From positions 3,658,001 through 3,722,000 of the forward strand of contig NZ_AP027043.1 of NCBI RefSeq assembly GCF_027924665.1: a stretch of DNA of 64,000 bases, written 5' to 3'. Positions 27,962 through 36,712 of this stretch are shown here, piece by piece (the stretch's first letter is position 1; each line of letters opens with the position of its first letter). The notes under the pieces are model-generated. The model saw only the letters and a list, made by a program, of their open reading frames with translations, was not told where the DNA came from and searched no databases. The position numbers and the translations under genes are program-made. This stretch comes from Flavobacterium sp. GSB-24 (GTDB taxonomy: Bacteria; Bacteroidota; Bacteroidia; Flavobacteriales; Flavobacteriaceae).

Positions 27962-29323
27962 ATGAAAATAAAAAATATATTCAAGTATGTAGTTGTTGCA
28001 TTGCTTATAGTGCAGCTGACAGCTTGTACAAGTACAGAAGTTGAACAAAAGTTTGACAAAACTCCAACAGAGCGTTTAAATGCTCAAAAAAGCGAATTAC
28101 AAGAAGTTTTGCTCACTTCTCCAGATGGCTGGAAAGCGGTTTATTTTACAGACGATAAACAACTTGGAGGCTTTACTCATTTATTCAAATTTACTCCTGA
28201 TGGAAAAGTTGAAATGGCATCTGACTTTGATGCTACTACAACTTCAAAATTCACAAGTGAATACGATATTCAATTAGGAAGTACTGTAAGTTTAGTTTTT
28301 ACAACTAAAAACAGAATTCATTTATTATCAGATTCAAGCCCACAATCTAATCCAACACCAGCTTTGCTTGGTAAAGGATATTTAGGAGATTTTCAGTTTT
28401 TATATTACGGACAAGAAAATGGACAGCTTATATTTAAAGCAAACAGAACTGCAGGTGATGGTACATCTAAAGAAATTCGTTTTGTAAAAGCAACTGCTCA
28501 GGATTGGACAGATCTTCCTAAAAACATTGATATGATTGCTAACGTTGTGGGTGCAAATACAAGACCATTGTTTAGATTATTTGAAACAAATGACGGAACA
28601 ACTACACATCAATATGATTTTGCTTTTGCTACGAGATCAAGATTTGCAACTGCAAATTCTATTGAAGCTGGATCTACAGCTACAAACAATATGGGAATTG
28701 CATATACTCCAACAGGAATTGTAGTAAGCCCAGCTGTAGAAGTAGGGGGTCAGAAATTAACAGATTTTGTATACAATAGTACAGACGGAAGTTTTACAGC
28801 AACTGGAACAAATGGTGTAAGCGCTTCTATTAAATATAGTGCAAAACCATTAGTTCTTACTGATGATTATAAAAACTTAGTTGTTGGAAAACCACAGATG
28901 GTGTTCGGATACATTGCAGCAAACTTGTATACAGCTCCAACAAATTCATCTTATTTTAAAACACTTGTAGATAAAGTAAATGCAACATTACCTGCAAATC
29001 AATCTATTGCCAGAGTTCAAATTGTGTTTAATAATGTACCCAACGGGACATATATTCAGTATCAGTTTAATGGAGGAAAAGCTCAAATTGTTCATTGGTT
29101 AACTACAACAGAAGATGCAGTTAATAAAACTATAATTTTAAATGATGATGGCTGGAATACAACAGCAGCAAATTATGCTTTCTTAAAAGATATAGATAAT
29201 GAATTAACCAATTCAAAAGGTCTGTATGTTAAAAAAGAAACTTTTAGAATTACATTTTCTAATACCATTTATACTTTTACAAGTGCAGCTAGTAACTTTA
29301 GAATGACAACTTATCAATTATAA
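27962..29323 (+). CDS. DUF4302-like surface lipoprotein
   Basis: This is a 453-residue lipoprotein with a lipobox at Cys22 (VQLTAC). The opening TPTERLNAQKSELQEVLLTSPDGWKAVYF and the FKFTPDGKVEMASDFD segment match what I remember of DUF4302 proteins, which accompany SusCD and Mx1-type peptidases. The rest is beta-rich with many Thr, Asn and Ser residues. Function is unknown; ligand binding at the surface is an inference from neighbours. It ends the operon at a strong terminator. Confidence 0.82.
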   Translation: MKIKNIFKYVVVALLIVQLTACTSTEVEQKFDKTPTERLNAQKSELQEVLLTSPDGWKAVYFTDDKQLGGFTHLFKFTPDGKVEMASDFDATTTSKFTSEYDIQLGSTVSLVFTTKNRIHLLSDSSPQSNPTPALLGKGYLGDFQFLYYGQENGQLIFKANRTAGDGTSKEIRFVKATAQDWTDLPKNIDMIANVVGANTRPLFRLFETNDGTTTHQYDFAFATRSRFATANSIEAGSTATNNMGIAYTPTGIVVSPAVEVGGQKLTDFVYNSTDGSFTATGTNGVSASIKYSAKPLVLTDDYKNLVVGKPQMVFGYIAANLYTAPTNSSYFKTLVDKVNATLPANQSIARVQIVFNNVPNGTYIQYQFNGGKAQIVHWLTTTEDAVNKTIILNDDGWNTTAANYAFLKDIDNELTNSKGLYVKKETFRITFSNTIYTFTSAASNFRMTTYQL

Positions 29324-29338
29324 AATTTTATTGTACTT

Positions 29339-29374
29339 AAAAAAAGCAGTTCCAGTTTACTGGACTGCTTTTTT
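29339..29374 (+). terminator. terminator of the SusCD operon
   Basis: The stem of 29339-29355 with 29360-29374 has a one-base bulge at 29351, a TTTA loop and a T-run. Confidence 0.88.
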
Positions 29375-29415
29375 AAATAAAACATAAAGAGGAGAAACGA
29401 AAAACTATTTGTTTA

Positions 29416-29712
29416 ATGAGTTTAAATATTGGATTTATAATGAAAAAATACATTTCACCTCTTAATCTAATCTTTTTATTATGGGGTATCTTACTTCTCA
29501 CTATTTCAGGATTTTTTAGAGATTATGTGAGATCTTACCTTTATTTATCGATTGCGATGGTTACACTATACATTATATTGGATGTTAGTAAACAAAGAAA
29601 AAATGATAAAGCTGAAAGAATTAAAAAGCTTTCAGAATCAGTAAACAGAATGATGATTATGGCTGTAGTTCTTATAATTATGTTCGCCATAACAAAGCAA
29701 AATCATATATAA
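29416..29712 (+). CDS. small membrane protein of unknown function
   Basis: This protein of 98 residues (90 if it starts at MKKYISPLN, position 29440) is not recognised. Three hydrophobic segments are visible: LNLIFLLWGILLLTISGFF, YLYLSIAMVTLYIIL, and MMIMAVVLIIMFAI at the C terminus. A basic linker (DVSKQRKNDKAERIKKLSESV) separates the second and third. It stands alone between two terminators, so it is a single-gene unit. Confidence 0.68.
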   Translation: MSLNIGFIMKKYISPLNLIFLLWGILLLTISGFFRDYVRSYLYLSIAMVTLYIILDVSKQRKNDKAERIKKLSESVNRMMIMAVVLIIMFAITKQNHI

Positions 29713-29743
29713 GAATTTTAGTTTTATTTTTTTATTTTGGGAG

Positions 29744-29771
29744 AACAGCTCATTTATTGAGCTGTTTTTTT
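29744..29771 (+). terminator. Rho-independent terminator
   Basis: A 9-bp stem (29744-29752 with 29758-29766, AACAGCTCA / TGAGCTGTT) is followed by a T-run. It ends the small membrane protein unit. Confidence 0.88.
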
Positions 29772-29839
29772 GTTTTATGAAGAAAGAAAAATCTAAGCCA
29801 ATTTTTGTATTACAAATTTTATTAAACGCCCAAATAATC

Positions 29840-29847
29840 TATATTTG
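29840..29847 (+). promoter_or_regulatory. -7 promoter element TATATTTG for fabG
   Basis: An exact match to TAnnTTTG, 31 bases upstream of the ATG at 29879. Its position supports that ATG over the longer in-frame alternative starting at 29777. Confidence 0.55.
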
Positions 29848-29878
29848 TATTTCAAAAAATAAAAACGAATACCTTAAT

Positions 29879-30625
29879 ATGAAATTACTAGAAGGAAAAG
29901 TTGCAATAATTACTGGTGCAAGCCGTGGAATCGGAAAAGGAATTGCTGAAGTTTTTGCTAAACATGGAGCAAACGTTGCTTTTACATACAGCTCATCTGC
30001 AGCTTCTGCAGAAGCATTAGAAGCAGAACTAAATAGTTTAGGCGTTAAAGCAAAAGGTTATCAATCTAATGCAGCAGATTTTAATGAGGCTCAAACTTTT
30101 GTAGATGCTGTTTTAGCAGATTTTGGAACTGTAGATATCTTAATCAACAATGCCGGAATCACAAAAGACAATTTGTTAATGCGTATGTCCGAGGCAGATT
30201 TCGACCAAGTAATTGATGTAAACTTGAAATCGGTTTTTAATATGACAAAAGCGATTCAAAAAACTTTCTTGAAACAAAGAGCAGGTTCAATCATCAACAT
30301 TAGTTCTGTAGTTGGAGTTTCTGGAAACGCTGGACAAACAAATTATGCCGCTTCTAAAGCTGGTGCAATTGGTTTTACTAAATCTGTAGCTCTAGAATTA
30401 GGTTCTCGTAACATTCGCTGCAACGCAATCGCGCCAGGATTTATTGAAACTGAAATGACTGCAAAATTATCTGAAGATGTAGTAAAAGGATGGAGAGAAG
30501 GTATTCCGTTGAAACGTGGAGGAAGCCCAGAAGATGTAGCAAATGCTTGTCTTTTCTTAGCTTCAGACATGAGCGGTTATATTACTGGACAAGTTCTTAA
30601 TGTTTGCGGAGGAATGTTAACCTAA
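29879..30625 (+). CDS. fabG: 3-oxoacyl-ACP reductase FabG
   Basis: This is a short-chain dehydrogenase of the fatty-acid elongation cycle that uses NADPH. The cofactor motif is TGASRGIGKGIAE, followed by NNAG (INNAGITKDNLLMRM), catalytic Ser in INISSVVG, and YAASKAG with Tyr and Lys. The C-terminal CNAIAPGFIETEMT is typical of FabG. The conserved start is MKLLEGKVAIITG, giving 248 residues. An in-frame ATG 34 codons upstream would add a hydrophobic, non-conserved stretch and would precede the promoter. Confidence 0.92.
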   Translation: MKLLEGKVAIITGASRGIGKGIAEVFAKHGANVAFTYSSSAASAEALEAELNSLGVKAKGYQSNAADFNEAQTFVDAVLADFGTVDILINNAGITKDNLLMRMSEADFDQVIDVNLKSVFNMTKAIQKTFLKQRAGSIINISSVVGVSGNAGQTNYAASKAGAIGFTKSVALELGSRNIRCNAIAPGFIETEMTAKLSEDVVKGWREGIPLKRGGSPEDVANACLFLASDMSGYITGQVLNVCGGMLT

Positions 30626-30764
30626 GGTACTGTGGTACTAAGTTACAAAGGTTCAAAGGTTTTAGTATTCAGTCTATTCTGATTCTAGGATAATACTGAA
30701 CACTTTAGTCAAAAAAAATGACTTTTTTAAATCTGACGACCGTAAACTGTTACTGAATACTAAA
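30626..30764. repeat. nested inverted repeats between fabG and the VWA-like gene
   Basis: A perfect 13-bp pair, 30661-30673 (TTTAGTATTCAGT) and 30752-30764, spans most of the spacer. Inside it are ATACTGAACACTTTAG words and a small AGTCA/TGACT stem-loop with an adjacent T-run (30707-30729), which could terminate fabG transcription. The left edge carries GGTACTGTGGTACTAAG and TTACAAAGGTTCAAAGG, words seen elsewhere in the window. Confidence 0.55.
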
Positions 30765-30769
30765 TAAAT

Positions 30770-32797
30770 ATGACGACAAACACGATTCTTTTATTATTGC
30801 TTTCTTTAGTAATTGCTGGTGGTTTATCGTACTTTCAATATTTTTATAAAGCCAAAAGTAAATCCAATGTGGTTATACTTTTGGCTTTTTTACGTTTCCT
30901 TGCCATTTTTGGGCTATTGGTTTTACTCATAAATCCAATAATTTCTAAGAGTTCGCTGGAAATAACAAAAACGCCTTTAGCAATTGTTGTAGATAATTCG
31001 AGTTCTATTGCAGCTTTAAAGTCAGATAAAAAGGCGGTTGAACTTTATCAAAAATTAATTTCAAACCCTGCATTAAAAGAAAAGTTTGAAATTCAATCCT
31101 ATCAATTTGATAACAATTTTAAAACTTCAGATAAATTTGATTTTAAAGGAAATCAAACCAATTTAGACGAAGCAGCAAAGAACTTAAAAAGTATCAATAA
31201 AAATCTGATTTTCCCAACGGTCATAATTACCGACGGAAATCAAACTACAGGAAATGATTATGTATATCGTTTTGATCCTGTTAATAAAGTTTATCCTTTA
31301 GTTGTGGGAGATACAACTACATTTTTTGATTTAAAAATCAATCAGCTTAACGTAAACAAATACGCTTTTCATAAAAATAAATTTCCTGTCGAAGTTTTTC
31401 TTCAATATGCAGGCAACAAAGCTGCGAATGCAGAATTTACCATTTCACAGGGAAATACAATTGTAGCAAAAGAGAAACTTTCATTTTCTCCTTCAAAAAA
31501 AACAGCTTCTTTAAACTTGCTTTTGCCAGCAGATAAAGTAGGATTGCAGATTTATAAAGCCAGCATTCAATCTTCTTCAAAAGAAAAAAATAGCTACAAC
31601 AATATCAAAAATTTTGCAGTCGAAATAATAGATCAAAAGTCAACTATTGCAATTGTTTCGGCTATAAATCATCCAGATATTGCAGCTTTAAAACGTTCGA
31701 TCGAGGTTAATGCTCAGCGTAAAGTAATATTAGTTAAGCCAAATCAAATTAGTGAGTTACAAGATATTTCGGTTTTGGTTTTATATCAGCCAACAACGGC
31801 TTTTAAATCAATTTTTGATAATAATAAATTAGCATCAACAAACACGTTTATTATAACAGGAAATAACACAGATTTTAATTTCTTAAACCAGCAGCAGAAT
31901 AATTTAATCTTTAAAATGAGTAATCAAAGAGAAGATTTTCTCTGCGAATTCAAACCAGACTTTAACTTATTTGCAATTGATAATATTGGTTTTGAAAATT
32001 TTCCGCCTTTACAGAATTTGTTCGGAAATATTAGTACAAACGGAAATGTGTCTGTTTTACTTTCATCAAAAATTAGAAACGTTTCTACAAATGCACCATT
32101 ATTGGCTTTCGCCGAAAATCAAGGAAAAAGAACAGCTTTTCTTTTAGGGGAAAACAGCTGGAAATGGCGTTTGCAAAGTCATGTCGATAATCAGTCATTT
32201 GAAAAATATGATGTTTTTATTGATAAAATAATTCAATATTTAGCCTCAACAACTTCCAAGAAATCTTTGGTTGTAACGCACGAAAGTTTTTACAATTCTG
32301 GAGAAGAGATTATTATCAATGCGCAATATTTCAATAAAAATTATGAGTTTGACGAAAAAGCCAGACTTACCATAAGTGTTGTAAATGCTGCGACCAAACA
32401 GACAAAAAACTACGATTTATTGAAAGGAAGTAATTCTTTTTCAGCTAATTTAGAAGGACTTCCAGCAGGAAAATATAATTTTACGGTAAAAGAATTAAAC
32501 TCAAATACATCGTATTCAAGTCATTTCGAGATTCTAGATTTTGATATCGAAAAACAATTTGTAAATCCAGATGTTCAAAAGTTACAGCAACTAGCACAGC
32601 AAACTGGAGGAAAAGCCTTTTTTGAAAATCAAGCTGATAATTTGATTAACACACTTTTAGAGAATAACGAATACAAATCAATCGAAAAAAACATTTCTAC
32701 TAAAACTCCAATTATTGACTGGGTTTGGTTATTAATTTTGATTGCCGTTTTATTGACTACAGAATGGTTTGTAAGGAAGTATAATGGCTATTTGTAA
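30770..32797 (+). CDS. VWA-like membrane protein
   Basis: This is a 675-residue protein. Two N-terminal membrane helices (about 4-22 and 38-58) are followed by a von Willebrand A-like domain that starts LAIVVDNSSSIAAL, with a D-x-S-x-S metal-site pattern. It also has VIITDGNQTTGNDY, beta-rich middle domains and a C-terminal membrane helix (WVWLLILIAVLLTTEWFV). This layout is common in Bacteroidota membrane proteins with a glutamine-amidotransferase-like or VWA core. No enzymatic role can be given. No batA-type partner genes lie next to it. Confidence 0.75.
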   Translation: MTTNTILLLLLSLVIAGGLSYFQYFYKAKSKSNVVILLAFLRFLAIFGLLVLLINPIISKSSLEITKTPLAIVVDNSSSIAALKSDKKAVELYQKLISNPALKEKFEIQSYQFDNNFKTSDKFDFKGNQTNLDEAAKNLKSINKNLIFPTVIITDGNQTTGNDYVYRFDPVNKVYPLVVGDTTTFFDLKINQLNVNKYAFHKNKFPVEVFLQYAGNKAANAEFTISQGNTIVAKEKLSFSPSKKTASLNLLLPADKVGLQIYKASIQSSSKEKNSYNNIKNFAVEIIDQKSTIAIVSAINHPDIAALKRSIEVNAQRKVILVKPNQISELQDISVLVLYQPTTAFKSIFDNNKLASTNTFIITGNNTDFNFLNQQQNNLIFKMSNQREDFLCEFKPDFNLFAIDNIGFENFPPLQNLFGNISTNGNVSVLLSSKIRNVSTNAPLLAFAENQGKRTAFLLGENSWKWRLQSHVDNQSFEKYDVFIDKIIQYLASTTSKKSLVVTHESFYNSGEEIIINAQYFNKNYEFDEKARLTISVVNAATKQTKNYDLLKGSNSFSANLEGLPAGKYNFTVKELNSNTSYSSHFEILDFDIEKQFVNPDVQKLQQLAQQTGGKAFFENQADNLINTLLENNEYKSIEKNISTKTPIIDWVWLLILIAVLLTTEWFVRKYNGYL

Positions 32798-32805
32798 GAA
32801 AATAC

Positions 32806-32813
32806 TATCTTTG
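32806..32813 (+). promoter_or_regulatory. -7 promoter element TATCTTTG for the DUF1444-like gene
   Basis: An exact match to TAnnTTTG, 26 bases upstream of the ATG at 32840 and immediately after the preceding gene. No well-spaced -33 element is apparent. Confidence 0.5.
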
Positions 32814-32839
32814 CAATTAATTAAGAATAATAATTAATT

Positions 32840-33628
32840 ATGACTCAATTTTCTAAATCTCATAATCTTGTTAACGATGTTGTTTTTACTAAATTTAAAA
32901 CTCAACTTGAAAATAATGGAATAAATATAAATTCTGTTGACGAAGAAGATTTTATTTATATAGCTATTGATGGATCTGAATTAAAAATTAGTTTAGAAAA
33001 TGTAAGGCGTAATTATGAAAGAGATTCTGATGATAAGCATATTTCTGATTTAGTCGAAGTAATTGTTTCACATTCTTCTAAACCACTAAAATGGGGAGAT
33101 ATAAAGAATAATGTTTATATTCAATTAGTTCCAAAAGATTTTGAGTTTGAGAACTTGATACATGAAAAGGTAACAAATGAATTTAGTAAAGTTTTTATAA
33201 TAAACTCAGATACTAGTTTTTCATTTATTACTGAGGATGATTTAATAGATTGGAAATTAGACTTAAGTGAATTAAAAAGGCAAGTAGATTTAAATTTGGA
33301 TCTTCTTTTAAGCAAAATTGAAATTGAAGTTGAAGATGTCCATAATCACAAACTAGGAATGATTAATATTCCAGATATTTGGTTAAAAAGCTCTTGTCTC
33401 TTTTCGTTAAAGATTAAGAATAAGGTTGAAGATAATATCGGTTTTCCATTTTATGCTGTTATCCCAGTGAGAGACTTTTGTTATATTTTTGGAGAAGAAG
33501 ATTTTAAATATTTTTCTGAATGCCTTGGCTCTGTTGTACTTGACGAATATGAGAAATCAGGCTATCCAATTACGACTGAAATCTTAAAATTTTCAGAGAC
33601 AGGGGTTGAAGCAATTGGAAAATATTAA
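32840..33628 (+). CDS. DUF1444 (YtpQ)-like protein
   Basis: This is a 262-residue soluble acidic protein. The patterns ELKISLENVRRNYER, VYIQLVPKDF, SFITEDDLIDWKLDLSELKRQVDLNL and YAVIPVRDFCYIFGEED resemble DUF1444, whose function is unknown. The match is by pattern only. It is eight bases upstream of the LysR gene on the same strand, though cotranscription does not imply a shared role. Confidence 0.65.
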   Translation: MTQFSKSHNLVNDVVFTKFKTQLENNGININSVDEEDFIYIAIDGSELKISLENVRRNYERDSDDKHISDLVEVIVSHSSKPLKWGDIKNNVYIQLVPKDFEFENLIHEKVTNEFSKVFIINSDTSFSFITEDDLIDWKLDLSELKRQVDLNLDLLLSKIEIEVEDVHNHKLGMINIPDIWLKSSCLFSLKIKNKVEDNIGFPFYAVIPVRDFCYIFGEEDFKYFSECLGSVVLDEYEKSGYPITTEILKFSETGVEAIGKY

Positions 33629-33636
33629 TTATAATT

Positions 33637-34533
33637 ATGGACTTCAGGCTAAAAGTTTTCTACACCGTTGCGCTCCGCCTTAATTTTACTAAAGCGGCAA
33701 CAGAATTGTATATTACACAGCCAGCAGTTTCCAAACATATTCAAGAACTCGAAGAAACCTACAAAACCAAACTTTTTGAACGAAACGGTTCTAAAATAGC
33801 CTTAACACCAGCTGGGAAAACTCTATTAAAATACACTAAAAGTATTTTTGATATTTACCGAGAAATTGACTTTGAAATGAGTTCATTCAATAAAGAACGT
33901 CAAGGTTTATTAAGGTTAGGAGCAAGTACGACAATTTCGCAATACATAATTTCTCCAATTTTAGCTAGTTTTCATCAAAAGCAAAAAGACATAAAAGTCA
34001 ATCTACTGAATGGAAATACTGAACAAATCGAAAACGCCTTAATCAATAAAGAAATTGAAATTGGAATTGTTGAAGGACAGTCTAAAAATCAATCCATAAA
34101 ATACATTCCGTTTTTAAAAGACGAATTGGTTTTGGTCTGCAATAGTAAAAATCCGTTAGTGAAGCAAAATGAAATTTCAGTAAACGATTTAATATCAATG
34201 AAATTTATAACTCGCGAACGTGGATCTGGAACACTTGAAGTTATAGAATTTGCATTGAAAAAAGCAGGTTTAAAATTTTCAGATTTACAAATCGAAATGC
34301 AGTTAGGAAGTACAGAAAGTATAAAATTGTATTTATTAAACTCTGATTGTTTTGCATTTATGTCCATTCATGCCGTAAATAAAGAATTACTAAACAAAGA
34401 ATTAATAGTTTTAGATATCGAAAAATTAGCAATAGAAAGATTCTTTTATATCATTACTTTAGTAGGGAAATCAGATTCGTTATCAGAATTGTTCATTCAA
34501 AATATAGCTTCTCATTATAACTTAAAGTTATAG
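33637..34533 (+). CDS. LysR-family transcriptional regulator
   Basis: This is a 298-residue regulator. An N-terminal winged helix-turn-helix (residues 1-62: LNFTKAATELYITQPAVSKHIQELE) is followed by a linker helix and a periplasmic-binding-like effector domain (LRLGASTTISQYIISPIL onward, with FITRERGSGTLE). The closest-looking group is the CysB/YeiE-type regulators. The next gene encodes a YeiH-family transporter, and in enterobacteria YeiE controls yeiH, so the same pairing is likely here. Confidence 0.9.
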   Translation: MDFRLKVFYTVALRLNFTKAATELYITQPAVSKHIQELEETYKTKLFERNGSKIALTPAGKTLLKYTKSIFDIYREIDFEMSSFNKERQGLLRLGASTTISQYIISPILASFHQKQKDIKVNLLNGNTEQIENALINKEIEIGIVEGQSKNQSIKYIPFLKDELVLVCNSKNPLVKQNEISVNDLISMKFITRERGSGTLEVIEFALKKAGLKFSDLQIEMQLGSTESIKLYLLNSDCFAFMSIHAVNKELLNKELIVLDIEKLAIERFFYIITLVGKSDSLSELFIQNIASHYNLKL

Positions 34534-34607
34534 TCGATTGCAATTTACGATTGGTATTTATGGTTTAAACGACAGAACTTTGCAATATAAATATCAATTA
34601 CTTTATT

Positions 34608-35585
34608 TTGAAAACAAAACAACATACAACAGCACAATTATTTGAAATTAATCATTCGTTACAGCAGGTGCTTTTTGTTGCAGTGATTTTGTTGTGTTTA
34701 TTTTCAATCATTTCTCCGCCAATCGCACTTTTACTAGGAGTACTAATTGTAAATGTTTTCGGAAATCCATTCGTTCAATTCAATCATAAAGCAATCACAT
34801 TTTTACTGCAGTTTTCAGTTGTGGGTTTAGGTTTCGGAATGAACGCCCATAGCGCAGTTTCAGCAGGAAAAGAAGGTTTTATTCTAACCGTTTTTTCAAT
34901 TTTCAGTACTTTAATTTTTGGTTTTTTAATTGGTAAATGGTTGCAAACAGACAAGAAAACATCCCATTTAATTTCTTGCGGAACAGCAATTTGCGGAGGA
35001 AGTGCAATCGCGGCTATTGCGCCAGTAATTAAATCAAACGAAAATCAGACTTCAATTGCTTTGGGAGTAGTTTTTATACTGAATTCAATTGCCTTATTTG
35101 TTTTTCCATTTATTGGGCATCAATTAGATTTATCCCAAAAAGATTTCGGACTTTGGTGTGCAATTGCAATTCACGATACCAGTTCGGTTGTTGGGGCTTC
35201 TAATAAATACGGAGCAGAAGCTTTACAGGTGGCAACAACAGTAAAATTAGCAAGAGCTTTGTGGATTATTCCGATATCGCTTTTAACAGCTTTTGTTTTT
35301 AATAAGCAATCCAGAAGCTTTGGAACAAAAATAAAAATCCCTTATTTTATTGGGTTATTTATTGTGGCTATGCTTGTAAACACATATTTGCCATCTACAA
35401 ATACTTTCACCACACATATAGTTGGCGTAGCTAAAATTGGTTTAACAATTACTTTATTCTTAATTGGTGCAACTCTAAATTTCTCTACTTTAAAAGCAGT
35501 AGGAGTAAAGCCTTTATTACAGGGAGTTTTTCTTTGGATCTTTATAGCTGTTTTAGCTTTAGTCTCAATTATTTACTTGAGTTAA
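34608..35585 (+). CDS. YeiH-family putative sulfate exporter (UPF0324)
   Basis: This is a 325-residue integral membrane protein with about nine to ten helices. Family signatures are GLGFGMN, the repeat CGTAICGGSAIAAIAPVI, and CAIAIHDTSSVVGA(S)NKYG. YeiH proteins are annotated as putative sulfate exporters, and the exact substrate is not settled. There is no ATG near the conserved N terminus, so the start is taken as TTG at 34608; an ATT or ATA codon upstream cannot be excluded. The LysR gene lies 74 bases upstream. The gene converges with the next one, with only two bases between stops. Confidence 0.85.
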   Translation: MKTKQHTTAQLFEINHSLQQVLFVAVILLCLFSIISPPIALLLGVLIVNVFGNPFVQFNHKAITFLLQFSVVGLGFGMNAHSAVSAGKEGFILTVFSIFSTLIFGFLIGKWLQTDKKTSHLISCGTAICGGSAIAAIAPVIKSNENQTSIALGVVFILNSIALFVFPFIGHQLDLSQKDFGLWCAIAIHDTSSVVGASNKYGAEALQVATTVKLARALWIIPISLLTAFVFNKQSRSFGTKIKIPYFIGLFIVAMLVNTYLPSTNTFTTHIVGVAKIGLTITLFLIGATLNFSTLKAVGVKPLLQGVFLWIFIAVLALVSIIYLS

Positions 35586-35587
35586 AG

Positions 35588-36538
35588 CTATTTTACATTT
35601 GAAAATTTGACAGTTGGTTTGTCTATCATCTTATAAAATTTTCCTTTAAAAGAAAAACGTCTTTCAATTTCAAAATCAAACTGTTTTTTAGTTTTGGCCA
35701 TTTCAGCTATTTCTACAGGAAGTGTTGCTTCAAATTCATCTTCGACTTTTGCGTCTTTATTATAAGAACCGTTGGTTTTTACTATAATATCTCTAAAATG
35801 TTTTTTAGCAGCATCGTCAACAACTTTATAAGAACCAGTCCATTTTATGCTTGCAACATTGGTTAATTGATACTCATTAACTTCCATTATAGGTTGATAT
35901 TTACCATCAAAGCCAGCCACAAGATACAGATAGCCTTCATACGGGCCACCGGCACCGCCATTAATATGCGAAATAGTAAAAGCAAATTGATCTTCTCCAA
36001 TTTGTAAAAGTTTTGGAGTAGGACATTGTGCAAAAGCTCCAAAAGCAGCAACACCAGGCTGAAAAGATTTCATTTCCCAGACGTTACCATTTTTAACGAA
36101 TTTTGCTAAACCTAACAAACCGCCGGAAAAACGTCCAGTTTGTAAGCCATCTTCATCATGAACAGAATGATTAAAAGCCAATATTTTAAATTGATTTCCT
36201 TTAGAATCTGCATAGTCAATATTAGCAAGAAGTCTTGTAGCTACGCCATTTGAATAAGGGAACATTTGATCGCCTTCTACACCATTTACATCTACAAAAG
36301 GAGCAGGTTTACAAGTTTTGCAGGTCCAGCTTACAAATGTATTTTTCTCTTTAAGATGATATAATTTACCAGGAAACAATTTTTGCATTATTCTTTCTGC
36401 ATTAAAAGGATCAGAAAATCTAACTGTTCTTTTTGAATTTAAGATACTATCACTAACATTTTTTGGTTTGATTTCGTTCTCCTGAGCAAAGCAAACAGTC
36501 GATAAAAAGAAAATTATATTTAGAAAAGTAAAGCGCAT
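35588..36538 (-). CDS. exported protein of unknown function
   Basis: This is a 316-residue protein with a clear signal peptide (MRFTFLNIIFFLSTVCFA, cut before QENE), which fixes the start at 36538. The frame stays open for 45 more codons upstream, but these lack signal character and overlap the promoter. A CxxC pair (SWTCKTCKPAPF) and Gly-rich stretches (INGGAGGPYEGYLYLVAGF) are visible. I do not recognise the family. It is divergent from the phospholipase C-like gene. Confidence 0.7.
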   Translation of the reverse strand: MRFTFLNIIFFLSTVCFAQENEIKPKNVSDSILNSKRTVRFSDPFNAERIMQKLFPGKLYHLKEKNTFVSWTCKTCKPAPFVDVNGVEGDQMFPYSNGVATRLLANIDYADSKGNQFKILAFNHSVHDEDGLQTGRFSGGLLGLAKFVKNGNVWEMKSFQPGVAAFGAFAQCPTPKLLQIGEDQFAFTISHINGGAGGPYEGYLYLVAGFDGKYQPIMEVNEYQLTNVASIKWTGSYKVVDDAAKKHFRDIIVKTNGSYNKDAKVEDEFEATLPVEIAEMAKTKKQFDFEIERRFSFKGKFYKMIDKPTVKFSNVK

Positions 36539-36561
36539 GGTTTTAAGGTTTAGTCCATTAA

Positions 36562-36569
36562 CAAACTTA
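36562..36569 (-). promoter_or_regulatory. -7 promoter element TAAGTTTG for the exported protein gene
   Basis: On the minus strand TAAGTTTG matches TAnnTTTG. It lies 23 bases upstream of the ATG at 36538, which supports that start. Confidence 0.5.
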
Positions 36570-36659
36570 CGAAAGAAAATCTTTATACATGAACTTATGT
36601 TAGTTATATGGTGTAAAAATTTCAAAAAATTAAATTTACATAATCTTAGACGGTTATAC

Positions 36660-36689
36660 TTTGAATTATCCATAAATAAGGTAAATTTG
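36660..36689 (+). promoter_or_regulatory. complete flavobacterial promoter (TTTG-N18-TAAATTTG)
   Basis: TTTG at 36660-36663 and TAAATTTG at 36682-36689 are separated by 18 bases, fitting the Bacteroidota -33/-7 consensus. The ATG of the phospholipase C-like gene is 23 bases downstream. Confidence 0.72.
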
Positions 36690-36712
36690 CACCTCTAAAT
36701 ACAAAAACAAAA

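Noticed and set aside
29777..29878. Upstream in-frame ATG extending fabG by 34 codons
   Set aside because: The extension includes the promoter element TATATTTG and has no SDR character; MKLLEGKVAIITG is the conserved start.
30639..30662. GGTTCAAAGG stretch considered as a tRNA T-loop
   Set aside because: No acceptor or anticodon stems surround it; it is a repeat word also found near 6915.
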